From Plumapathes pennacea (Eukaryota; Cnidaria; Anthozoa; Antipatharia; Myriopathidae): a stretch of 64,000 nucleotides of DNA. Location of the stretch: the NCBI GenBank assembly GCA_964036295.1, contig OZ038462.1, forward strand, positions 14,415,264-14,479,263, written 5' to 3'. Both the position numbers and the translations under genes were made by a program. The notes beneath the pieces are model-generated. The model did not search any database, had not been told where the DNA came from, and saw nothing but the letters and a program-made list of their open reading frames with translations. Positions 1-13,188 of this stretch are shown here, piece after piece (the first letter of the stretch is position 1; each line of letters opens with the position of its first letter).

Positions 1-3000
1 TGTGGTTAAATGCTCGGACATGGGTCATCCAGTCCGAAGTACAGAAGAACATTTTCTGATCGATGTCAAGAATGTCAAAGAGGCTCCTATGGGTTTGAAG
101 TTGACTAACTCTGACGTCCATGAGAATGACAACGTCGGAGCAGTCATTGGACAACTTGTTGCCTCTGACGAAGATGGTGACGTTCTTTCGTTTGATATTA
201 GCCTGTCAGATCCAAGCACTCTGGATGCTTTCACAATTGGAGCTGTGTCTTGCCAGGGATCTGGTAAGCAACACTCCTGCCAAGTGGATTTAACAGTGAA
301 ATCGTCATTGGATTATGAAACCAAGAATCTCTACCATCTTGCTGTGCGTGCAAACGATTCCAATGGCCGTGTGTTTTCGAGTTTTCGACTGAATGTTCTC
401 AATGATAATGAAAAGCCAACAGCGTTGAATTTTACTGGATCTCGTAGCGTGCCTGAAAATGCAGCGAGTGGGACTGTTGTCGGTGATTATATGGTATGTG
501 CACACTGTGAAGTTCTACTATCCTTCTACCATACTACCTTAGATATATGTGCATGCGTATCTGCATGATGTCGTTGCATACTGTATGTGTGAAGTGTCTG
601 TCCGTCTGACGTTTATTTTACAACAGTACGCTTGCCTGTATATACTCATGATAGTCTTCTTTGCCTTCTCTGTTTGTGTGCTTCTGAGTCAAATTGTGAC
701 TACAAACATCTCAAAGGCAGATGCAGAAAACGCGTTTCATTTCTTTATTCAAGAATTCCGTGCGTTATTTCTTGTTGTCTTGATTTCCACTCAGGGTGCG
801 GACGTTCAAACGAAGTTCTTTCTTTCATTTTTATCGCAACAAAGTGCGAAGTTTTGTTCAAAAACAGGAAACGCTTGTTCAACTTCAAAATATACTCTAT
901 ACAGAAAGTTGTTTTGTTGATCGAATACTTCTCATTTCAGGCTAAAATATTACAGCAAAGTTTAAAACTAAACTAATATTGGCTTAAGCGTGCTTTGAAT
1001 AACTTGGCTCAGACTCCTAAGGGGCCTCCAGGCCCCTCAGGTCTTAGTCGCCTGTGGTCTTTCTTACAGTTAGCTTGACTCTTAAGAGCGAATTTTCCTA
1101 AACACCGGGTGAAATGAGAAAAATGTGGCACATCAGTCAAAAATCGGGGTTCTTCATATTTTGTCCAGAGATAGCCTATGGTGTGCCAGTTACTCTCGTA
1201 TATTTATTTTGTTCAAACATTTTTGGAATTTCAAGAAAAAAGTTAAAACCGCTACGCCCCAAAATGACTAAAATGAAAGAAATTAATAGGACCACAAAAG
1301 CCTTTGCACGCGACCGCGCAACGAAATTCTGTTCTAAAATGTCTTCATCTATTGATTAAGAAGACATCCACGAGCAATTTGAGCCTATAAATAGAATTAT
1401 AGGTCAAATATTGAATATCTGGTGTCGGGGCAAAGACAGCCCAAATTTCAATGCTCGCAAATCTCAGTTCAGAGCACTTTTTCAAAAAATCATTTCTGTC
1501 CGGTATTACTCAGATTTGCACAAAAATTCGGTTGTTATATCTAGAAGTGTTGTTTTTATCAAGAATATAAAAATTAGTTTGGTACTTTTCATTACTCGAA
1601 AGAACTAACGCGGCTAATTTTTGCCAAAATCACAACGTCGACTTGTAAACAACGTGCAACGATCAATTCACACTTTCGAATAAACTCGAACAAAAACTTC
1701 GCCCTCTGCCTCAAACTTGGCACAAAACTCTGTAGGAGACCTTATAATAAGTTTAACTTTCAATACCACCGGTCAACGATTGATTTATGTTTTTTTTTTT
1801 TCCTATCAAAATGCCTCTTCAACTAAGTGGTCGACAAGCGCTAACTGATCGCTTCACTTTCTTTGCCAATTTACGCCTCATTTCGCTTTATTATGCTACA
1901 ATATAGCACAAATATGTTTCCAAGGATGTCCCTGTCGCTTTAAGAGTTCTTTCGTGTAAAAAATGAAAGATTCATGCAGTCAAAACATACGCGCCGACGT
2001 CGCCATGGTTCGTTATTGGTGTCACGCAATCTTAAAACTCAGCGAGATATGTTTATTATATTTAGTTATACTGATATCCCTTGTTTGACCCAAAAATATA
2101 TTAACCTTGTTTTGGCATTATCGCTAACGGGAATGAAAATGCGACATAAAACTTTATTATTTGGGTATCAAAGTGGCCAAATAATGAAAACAACAGGAAC
2201 CATGCATAAACTAGAATGGTTATGGCCTGAGTAATCAAAACAGCACGAAGGCAAAAGTAACTCTTCTGACTTGACATTGTGTCATAAACTGGCTGGGGGA
2301 GAAAAGTGCCCTTCCATTAAATCAAAAATCAAAAATCAAAAATTCCAAAAGCGGCAACTTTTAAGTTAAAAGCTCTGTATATATGAAAAAAGGTTGGCCC
2401 GGGGACCCTAGCCTGGGTGCGCCAACTATTTACACATTTTTTTTATTATAAATCGAAGCGAGCGTGTACAAAGTGATATAAAGTTACAGTAGTCTACTTG
2501 AAATAGTTTTAGTATGAACCGTAAGCACACCCATGCACTGCAGATAATCTTAAAGTTATATTTTCCGTTGTTCTTTCTTTTTTAATTGTACCAAAGAGAA
2601 GATATGAAGCCAGATTTGGAAACGAATTTCCTATCAGAGCAGATAACAAATTATAAAAAAAGACTTGACGCACGTACCCGAACCAGCCGCAACAAATATA
2701 CCAGTGTGGCGAAGGATTGCCCTAGAGAGCGCTTTGTTGATCCCGCGATCAGCCTTGCGCAATTTCCCCTTCTCACCATGTCTGCATAGACCCGCTGGAA
2801 CTCGGTAACGCTGCAATCTTTTGCGCCAACCACTAGAGGTGTGAAGCGCAAATCGTCAATTTTGATATATCAGACGGCGGAGTAAATATCGACGCCCGTG
2901 CTAATATCAATTCAACTTCGGTCTCAACATCGCTTATCCCATCGCCTTTTTGTGCCCCGAAATATCCTTATTACAGGAACAAAGAACTTATCTCCATTAC

Positions 3001-5533
3001 AGACTCGCCTCCGCTTCTCAATTTGCCAAATCTGTTTTGAAAACCTAAAACCTTTATGTCACCGTTGCTATCTTTTCCTAACACCTAACGGCAGCTGCTT
3101 CTACAACCAATATAGGTATTCATTTTGATGTGTTGGGAAAAAGTAAAACGGAAGTTGCCCCGCCCGACCCGCCTTTACGAGTCCTTTCATTTTCTTTTTT
3201 TCCCCTCGGCACTGAGTAACAAGGCAAGACGGCCACTGAATACAAAGAAAAATACGGTAAATAAACTAAAATGTGAATCTTTGTTAGTGATGTAAATTTG
3301 AGAAGAGGTCTTATTAATGCCGAGAAAAAAAAAGCAAACAAAAACAAACAAAACAAAACAAAACAAAACACAACAACAACAACATGAGGGTGTCTGAATG
3401 GGTGATTAAATGCAATATTTGTATAAGTCATGCGCTTCACGAACAGATAAAACTCTCGAGAGACAGTCACATAAATAAAGATTTAGTGCCAGTTAGGCCA
3501 GTAATAAAATGTACACATCACTTCCTTGTCAATTTCTCATTAGATCTGTGTGCAGTTCATAAGCCGGATCCGGTAAAATAACTCGTTTTGGTAAATAAGG
3601 TTAGCTCAGTTTAAAATCCAGGAGCCACTAAAAGCTACTGATCTGATCTTATGTTTTATTTGTGTAGAAAAAAAAAAAAAAAAAAAAAAATCTTGGCCAG
3701 ATATGTATTCATGTATCATTTCAAGTACAAATTCTACTGTTGTTGTTGTTTTCATTATTTGGCCACTTTGATACCCAAATAATAAAGTTTCATGTCGCAT
3801 TTTCATTCCCGGCAGCAATAATGACAAAACAAAGTTAATATATTTTTGGATCAAACAAGGGATATCAATGTAACTATAAAATATAATAAACACATCTCGC
3901 TAAGTTTTAAGATTGCGTGACACCAATAACGAACGCACGGCGACGTCGGCGCGTATGTTTTGACTGCATGAATCTTTCATTTTTTACAAGAAAGAACTCT
4001 TAAAGCGACAGGGACATCCTTGGAAACATATTTGTGCTATATTGTAGCATAATAAAGCAAAGTGAGGCGTAAATTGGCAAAGAAAGTGAAGCGATCAGTT
4101 AGCGCTTGTCGACCACTTAGTTGAAGAGGCATTTTGATAGGAAAAAAAACACATAAATCAATCGTTAACCGGTGGTATCGAAAGTTAAACTTATTATAAG
4201 GTCTCCTACAGAGTTTTGTGCCAAGTTTGAGGTAGTAGGCGAAGATTTATTAAAGTTTATTCGAAAGTGTGAATTGATCGTTGCACGTTGTTTACAAGTC
4301 GACGTTGTGATTTTGGCAAAATTAGCCGCGTTAGTTCTTTCAAGCAATAAAAAGTACCAAATTAATTTTTATATTCTTGATAAAAACAACACTTCTAGAT
4401 ATAACAACCAAATTTTTGTGCAAATCTGAGTAATACCGGACATAGAAATGATTTTTTGAAAAAGTGCTCTGAACTGAGATTTGCGAGCATTGAAATTTGG
4501 GCTGTCTTTGCCCCGACACCAGATATTCAATATTTGACCTATAATTCTATTTATAGGCTCAAATTGCTCGTGGATGTCTTCTTAATCAATAGATGAAGAC
4601 ATTTATGTGTAGAATTTCGTTGCGCGGTCGCGTGCAAAGGTTTTTGTGGTCCTCCAAATCCTTTCATTTTAGCCATTTCGAGGGGTATGGCGATTTTTCA
4701 AAAATTTCACGAAATGAAAAAGTTTCCAGACAAACTAAATATACCAGAGTAATTGGCAAACCATAGGTTATCTATTGACATAATAAAAAGAACCCCGAAT
4801 TTTGACTGATGTGCCACTCCTCACCCGGTCAGAAAAAAAAGTCGCTCTTAACATAATTTACAGATTGCTGACCCAGACAATGCAGCAGGCCATTTCCAGA
4901 CGCACAATTGTACGATCAATCAGTATGGAGACGGGAGCTATTTCGCTTTCACGTCCGGAACGGTGCTCACAGTTGCTGTAGGGAAGAGCATTAATTACGA
5001 AGAGAAGAAGGAACTGTCAATCAAAGTGACATGTACTGACAGTGGGACCCCTCCACAGTCGATCACTGGAGTTTTCAAAGTTACTGTGACAGGTATTGTT
5101 CGTTTAATTAGAATAGTTTTCGGGTGACTGTCGAAAGCAACCGTGTGATTGCTCTATTTTTGGCCATTCACGAGCATTCTTGGCCAATCAGGAGCAAAAG
5201 CAAAACATGTGAACTCGCGATATTCTGACGCAAATATGAAAATAGCGATGGCGTTTCCTCGCACGGCTGATTGGAATGGTTTCTTCAAAATAGAACCATT
5301 ACTTTAAATTCTGATTGGCTGAAAGTGGTTCTTACTACTGCGTACCCAGTTTAGAATTTTAAAAATGTATCAATTATAATGTAAATAGTAGCTAATACTG
5401 TATCTGGCAAAAGCCAAGGGGCGATGATTTTCCCGCACTGCCAATTGTGTGGGGGAACTCTTCTGCTAGTTTCTGGTTGGCACTATTCTCTGACCACCTT
5501 TGTGATTGCCACCGCTGTTATTATTATTGTTGT

Positions 5534-5569
<36 letters not shown>

Positions 5570-8500
5570 TGTTTTGCGAACTGAAATGATTGGTTGATTT
5601 ACAGACGTAAACGAACCACCAACAAACATCAAACTCTCCAATACCAAGGTCTCCGAAAACTCTCCCGTGAGGACCCCTGTGGGGAGACTTTCTTTTCACG
5701 ACCCAGAGCAAGGTCAGCAGAATTACTCTTTCAGCATCGTTGGGCCCTCTGGCGTTCCTTTTACCCTGGAAGGGAACCAGACTCTGATGGTTGTCGGTAA
5801 GCTGGACCATGAGGCTACTCCTGTTGTCGACGTTACTGTCCGGGTGACGGACAGTGGTGGATTATTCACGGAAGCGACGTTTAAGATTCAAGTAGAAGGT
5901 GAGAAATTTCCGTTAGTTCGCTTCTGTAAGACAAAAAAGGGGTAAGAAATAAAGAAAAAGAAATGACCAAGAAACTTTATTGTTGAGTTGGTTTTCAAGA
6001 AAGTCGTAGAATAAATAATATATGTTACAAGCTAGAAACTATATTTACTATAAACAAGATTCTTAAAACTAGATGCTTTATTTACATCTCTAATATGATG
6101 TGAAAAAGTGTTACCAATGTATGACAAACTACGCTTAAGATAATTCATGTGGTGTTGGGTAATCTTTAAAGTTATTAAATTCAGAAAGGCTTGTTGCACC
6201 TGCAGATGACTGTGGACAGGTGCACTTTTTGTGATTATGTGATGTAATTATGTGATGTTTGCATCAAGAACTCTTCGAGATTACCATCAGCATGTAAATG
6301 CTATCTTCTCAACACACCACTCAAATCAGCCTTTTCTTTTCCATCAAAATGTTTGGGACTATTTGAGATTTTTAGGAAGAGTTTTTTGAGAATTTATGAT
6401 TTGAAAAGTTAAACACCCGTGTTCTGCTTCTCAGATGCCAATGATCCACCAACGGACATCACATTGACCAGTCAGGACATGGATGAAGAAAGCAATGAAG
6501 GCGTGCTGGTCAGCTCCATTGTGCTTGTTGACGAGGATGGCGACCAGCCCTCCTGTACCCTGATAGACAGTGCCGGGGGAAGAGTGAAGGTCCTGGGTAC
6601 GAATCTCCTCGCTGGACCAACTAAGACAAACTTTGAGAGTATGGGCGCGGAAAAAAAGTTTCAAATCAAGCTGAGATGTTCAGACCAGCATGGAAAGGAC
6701 GTTGTCAAGTCATTTGATATCAGAGTTCGCGGTAAGTTAGTATATATCCTGGAGCTCATGTTTTTCTCCTGAAAGACGTAGCTTGAAAATTTTAAAACAT
6801 TTGCGCGCGTGCAAGTGAGGTGTGCTAAAATGCATTCTCGTACCCAGAGCTTGTGATAGGTTGTGCCAAGCCTATATGCAGTTTTAACGAGCGACGCAAG
6901 TACAAGTGCAAGAATAAACGCAAGCACGAATAGAGGATATTCGCTCATGGTGCCGCCATCTTGGATTCAAAGCGAGGCTAACCTGGCACGAAATTCGCCA
7001 GACATGAAGCAAGAGAGTTTCTTGTCGCTCTAAAGCACTAAGGCGTCTAAAGAGGAGATGCACATCTTTAATTTTGGGACTAGTTACATGCACAAATTCC
7101 CAAGGTAACCTTCTCAATTATGTCAGGACAGCCTCGTTTTGAAGCTCGTGCCAGTTACCGTGCAAAGAGCCCATTACATGGCCGCGCGGAGATACGAATT
7201 TTATGTGCTGAGTTGCAAAAACCGCTCTCTCACTGTATATTTCTTTGGTGTTCAGATATAAATGAGCGCCCAACAAATATCGAGCTGAGCCGTAAAGTAG
7301 TGCTCGAAAATACACCAGACGCAGTGGTTGGCGTGGTCTCTATCAGTGACCCAGACGTCGGTCAAAAGCACAACTGCACCGTGTGTGAGAGAGAGGCGCG
7401 AGCCTCTGTCTGTCAACCCAGCCAGCTGTTTACTGTGGACAGTAACCTCCAGCTCAAGACTGTGAACAGCCTGGATTTTGAGGTGACCCACAGTCACTCT
7501 ATTTTGCTCAAGTGCAGCGATGTCGTCACTGGTTCTCAGACCAGTCTGTTCAAGGAGGAAGATGTCGTCATAACAGTCATAGGTCAGCGGAGGCTTGTCC
7601 TCTCTTGTGTTTGTCTATTTGTTTGTTTTGCTACTTTGGACTGTGTTCAGTACTACTTCTTGTTCATGCAGACAAGATATTAATTGTTCCATTCTTTCTT
7701 TACAGACGTCAACGAAAAGCCGTCAGGAGTTTGTGACCAGCCATTTGTGATGGACACGAATACTTCCATCGGGTCAGTTGTAGGGGTTATGGTCGGTCAA
7801 GATCCAGACAACGCGGGCACTGTAAACAACAACTCTTCGGATAAGCCTGTTTTCATCGGAGGCAAACAACAGCTCACGTATTTCTTGGAATCTGGGAATT
7901 CTTCGCTTTTTCTGATCAGGCATGACAAACTGGTCAAATCCAAGGTAGATATGTTTACTACAGATGTATTGTCGTTAATCGTCCCTATCTACGGTAAAGT
8001 CCCGGTACAAGCCCATTGTTCTGGTAAGCAAAAAAATCCCTTCTGGGTAAAAGCCACCCTCCCGCCCCTTGCACTTTCCCCATTCTCATCACACCACACT
8101 AAAGGGGCTTTCTTTAACCACAGTCCTTAATCTAGCGATCTTTATTGCACAATGACTTTCGAAGAAACTGTACACTTTTCGTCGCAGCAAATGGACAAGC
8201 CTCAGAATTTCACGATTAACATCACAGTGACGGATGATGGCGTCATTTTCTCACCAAATGGTTTCCAGCTCAAGCGTGTACCACCGTTATCGGTGGTATT
8301 TCAATGTGAAGTTATTGTTTCAGGTAATTCCTCTTCCCTACTGATTCAGGTAGTTCGATTTCTTTTCTTGATGTTCATCTCGTTTTGTCGTGTTAAGGCC
8401 CTATCAAACGGTGAATGATAGCTGATGATAGCTGCGATCCCGAAACTGTCACCTACTATTCATTGACTATCGCAGAGAGAGAGCGACCAAACGCTCACGA

Positions 8501-10999
8501 GAGAGCGCATTATAGTCGACCGGAAATAACGCAATCTCTCGCGCGAGCTCCAGCTCGTGTGAAAACGTCAACAACGCCTCAGCGAAAACATGACAAAAAT
8601 GGCTGTTTATATGAACAGAAGAGCCGCTATCTGTTTTGTTTCGTTTAATTTTACTCTCTTCATCACTCGATACGGCCTTGTCTTCGTTGCTTTTAATTGC
8701 TTGCCATTTTTGAATGCTGCAAAAGCTTGAGCCTGTTCATTCAGGGGGAAAACAGCTGACCGAAAAACCATCATGGGCTATCATGCGCATGATCAAACGG
8801 AGAAAACTATCATCGACTATCATAGAAACTTTGAACATGTTCAAATCGAATGATAGTTGATGATAGTCCATGATAGTGCATGACAGTTCATGATAATTTG
8901 TGTTCAAACGCTCGTGATAGTTTGAACTATCATCGACTATCATCACCGTTTGATCGGGCCTTTAGGAACCAAATCCAGCGTTGGATGTTTATGAAGTGTC
9001 GTGCGTGTCGTGATGTGACGTGACGTGATATTGGTTAAGCGCTTTCTGGTGTGGCATGACATGTAGTGTGATGTTGATGTGGCGTGACGTGCGTGTCGTG
9101 ATGTGACGTGACCTGATGTAGCGTTGTATGATGTGACATTGCATGTAATGTGATAAGTTTGCGCTGAGGGTTAGATGAAAGTGTAATGAAAAGGGGGCAT
9201 CTGAAGGAGTTTTCAAATTGCACACCCTGCTATGTTGCAGAAAACCCAAACCACAAGGAGATCCTTTTGAACCCAAGTCGTGTGTCCGTCTTCGCCACTG
9301 ATGGGACACAAGTGGGTGTCCTGGACACTGTCCCGTCAGAGCCAGAAGAAACGTTCACTTATGTCTTACTGGACGAGAAACAGCTTCCGTTTACCATCAA
9401 AGGCAACAAACTTATGTTAGAGAAAAAGAAGATCAGCGATTTTGGAGTAAGCAGCAGTGTGGTGTCCTATATACCTCTGTCAATTAAAAGTATTGGCAGC
9501 AAATCAAAGCCCCTGACTAGGTCGTTCTACATAACGATCGATGGTAAGGCTGAGCTCTGGATCGTTATTTTATGTTGACATTTGACATACATTAGGCCAT
9601 TGTCAACAATAGGTCACGTGACCCAAAATTAACTATGTTAAGAATAATTCGTTTTTTAGTACCATACAATGTAAACGGAAAGAGCATCAAAAGGTACGTA
9701 ATCTTGCGAGGTCCATAGATCTTCATATTTGTTTAGTGGTATTTTCATTTATGGTACTCAAAAATTAATTATCATTAACGTTAGTTTTGGGTCACGTGAC
9801 CTATTGATGAAAAAGGCCAAAATTACTGGAATTTGGGGTTTTTATTTATATTATTATTAAGCTGATGATAATCATTGAAAAGTAAGAGTTTGACAGGAGC
9901 ATTCGTCCCCCTGTTTCTCGTAGAGTTTTTCGAGTTGTATTATGGTGTTACAGTGAAAGACGCCTCCCTGCAGGATTGGCCAAGAAATCTATGATTATAA
10001 GTAAACCAACTTGTTACAAGGTTTCTCTCGTTTTATCGCAATCCTTACTTAAATTAGACCCTTCCACAGTTTCGGCAGCCTCTTGAGATCTCTTGAAATT
10101 CGCCTTGGACCGAAAAACCATCACTACCACTGTAAAAGAACACCTTAAAGTTAGTGGAATACCAAAACGCGAGGGTTATATCTTGACCAAAAGCTAAGAT
10201 ATAAGTCGTTAAGAAGCGCAATTTTTACGTACGTTTGATATCTGGGGGCAAAGTCGTGCCCCCCCTCCCCCTCCCCCCCTTTCTTGAACCATATCTCTGC
10301 TTCTACAACTTTCCAATTTTGCATTAACACTAACTTTGAGATGCTCTTTCCAGTCGTATTCCCGGTTCGAGACGAAAATAAAGAAGCGTGAAAGGTGGTA
10401 CTGCGCGCTTTACCGACTTCTGACTTTGCTTCTAGTGAAGATACAACTGTAAAGCTTTGGTATTTTACTAATTTGAAGGCACTCTTCAAGAGTATAGTTT
10501 TTCTACCCAAGCCGAATAGAAAAAGAGAAAAAAAAACGTGGAAGGGTCTATTGCAATTGAAATGTCGTGGAATTTCGTTTCTAAGTCTTTGCTTGATCGT
10601 TTTCGCCAGGGAATGCCAAACCTGTGATGTGTCTCGTTGATGGGAGCGTTACCGAAGTCTCTCCGCCTGGGTCTACAGTTGGCCAGCTCCTCATTGAAGA
10701 TCCAAGAGTTCAGCCTCAATTTAGCTGTTCACACATCGGCTGCTGCCGCGACCTTGGTAAAGTTTCGCCCAATGCGTTCAGGTATTTCTGCAAAGTCGAT
10801 AACCCTGAAGGCAACGACGTGACACAACCGAAAAACGTGAGCCAGCTATTCTATCTGGACAGCAGTTTTGTTCTACGAACTAGAGCCCGCTTACAGTCGA
10901 GTGATTACAACAACAGCATGCTCCGTGTACACTTCAGCTGCTACGACCTGGAAAGACCGTTGCACTTTATTGGACAAGAGTTTCCTGTCAAAGTTTTAG
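1..10999 (+). CDS. Cadherin-repeat exons of the receptor
   Basis: The tail of one repeat and eight further repeats are visible. Linkers show the calcium-binding DxNExP/DxNDxP pattern: NDNEKP in exon 1, DVNEPP at exon 3, DANDPP at exon 4, DINERP at exon 5 and DVNEKP at exon 6. Acidic DEDGD/DPDxG and SLDxE motifs recur within repeats. Nearly every repeat sits in one exon bounded by phase-1 introns, and the intron splits the first Asp codon of the linker. The exception is the repeat split between exons 6 and 7. The exon-6 donor was set at 7944 because it alone gives the phase needed by 8188; the stronger-looking GTAAG sites at 7994 and 8024 do not. The last repeat (exon 9) is cysteine-rich and diverged, with six or more Cys, and may form disulfides instead of binding calcium. 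Confidence 0.88.
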
Positions 11000-13034
11000 G
11001 TAAGATGTGCAACCGTACACATAGGCCTCCCATGGTGAGAAATTTCCGAAAGCGGCCACTTAAAACCGAATGGTGGCCGCTAACGGGAGGCTCTAATGTA
11101 GTTATCACGCTCCCGCCGCGTTCGTTCGTAAAATATTGCTTTTACTGCTGGAAACTAATATTCATATCTTCGCGCCGCTGTGTACCTCTATTCATTATAT
11201 AGACATCGATATTCTCCAGTTCTAAAAAGTGATCACGCGCCATATCTTTACACGTGAAAGATAAAAATGATATGTTCACTGTGCGCGCGATTTGTGAACA
11301 GCCTTTATTTTCTGTCAGAACTTGCTGTTGGTATGTCTTTGTTCTGGATCATCGAGTACTATATAATACACAGAACATTACATGGCCGCTTGGAGATACG
11401 AATTTTATCTTCTCGTGTTGATAATTATCTCCGCATGGCCATGTAATGTCTATTTCTCCAATGTAAACGCAGTTTTATCCTGCCCACATTCTTTTGTCAG
11501 CCTGTGGCGCTAATAACGTATGTCACGTGACGAGCAACTGCCCAGAATGCCAACATGGTGGAACATGCGACGACAGCGGTAACTCTGGAAAGGGCTACAA
11601 ATGTCAGTGTACCAAAGGCTTTAATGGGGAGCAGTGCCAGGAGAACATCGATGACTGTGAAGGAGATCCATGCCTGGTAAATAGTCAGTCTTCTATTTTG
11701 AGTGGAGGGAAGGGTTACTTATCATCAGGCGAGGGACTCATAGAACCTGCCGACATTATCGGCCGACCAAGCGACCAACCCTCGCAAGCTGGTCAACATT
11801 TAAACAGGGGGGTCGAGGAAAACAATTTAAATACATTTTGACCAAACACGGGTGGAAAACGTGCGGGTGATGGAAAAATGTGGTTTGGATTGCTTTCGCG
11901 AGCAGCCGCGAAATAATTTATAAACAGCTTTCAATATTATCCGAGATTGGCCGAAAATACAGCGCTTTGAAAGTGTTTCTTTGATCAATACATATTCTAC
12001 AGCTTCCTTAGACAGAATATCAGATGTTAACCCGACGTTAATCTGTCAAACTGGAAATAAAAATGGACGCCAGTGCCATCGAACAACTGTTAATCTATTC
12101 TAGCTACCCCTGCAATTCCGCAGTTAACCTGAAGTAAAGCAACTTAGACATTGTGCATGTCCCATCTCTTCTTCCCTTCTCCTTTACAGAGTAATGTTTG
12201 TTTTTCATTTGTTGTTGTTTTTGTTTTGTCTTTGTCTTTGTCCAGAACGGAGGCACGTGTACAGACGGTGTGGCGAGGTTCGAGTGCGCATGTAGTGCAG
12301 ATTTTTCTGGCAAGGTCTGTGACAGGCAGGAGTCCCTCTGTGATGAGTGCGCCCAGGTCACTACTGACACCCTGTGTGTGAAGTTCTACAAAGCTGCAAT
12401 CAGGTCAGACAAGAAAATATAACATTTTGTTAAGCTCTTTTCGTTCTTCAAGTGAAGGTGTTCAGCTGGTGTCGAAATTCGCTTTGTAAAAGAAATTGTC
12501 ACGAAAGACGCAATAATTTGTGAAGTAACGGACGGTCAAACAACGACAATGCACTTTGAGCTTTCAGTTGCGTAGTAATAATAATAATAATAATAATAAC
12601 TAGCGGGACCCCTGTAAAATACGGTCATCGGATTTTTTTCCTTTTTTTATTTCTTTCTTTCTTTTTCCCTTATTGAAGTTCATTTCGAGCATATCGAGTG
12701 TAGTTCACAGTGTCAAAGTACAAATTTCTATGTAGTGCGTGTACCACTCAACCGTAGCACTCGACGAACCGCAGATCGATTGACATGAAAATCTCCCCGT
12801 TTTTCGATCATGCGGCAGCATCAGCCCGACATCCAGTCACCTGACAGCACAAATTCTCTTTTCTAAACTCATTTCCGATTTCTAAAAGGACTGTGGTTGG
12901 CATACAAGGTCAATATTTATACTTAGTTTCACTCAATGTGGCGGTGTGGCGGCCATTTGGATTTTTTTATAATGAGGAGGCCTGGGAAAGAGCGTTACGG
13001 ACGGACGGAAGTGAGTTAGCGTATTATTATATAG

Positions 13035-13127
<93 letters not shown>

Positions 13128-13130
13128 GTA

Positions 13131-13188
<58 letters not shown>

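Noticed and set aside
5466..5810. - strand ORF with Thr/Asn runs
   Set aside because: Antisense of a cadherin exon joined to a (TTG)n tract.
8990..9165. Possible CRISPR-like array
   Set aside because: Units are degenerate, without regular spacers, and the genome is eukaryotic; it is a decayed minisatellite.
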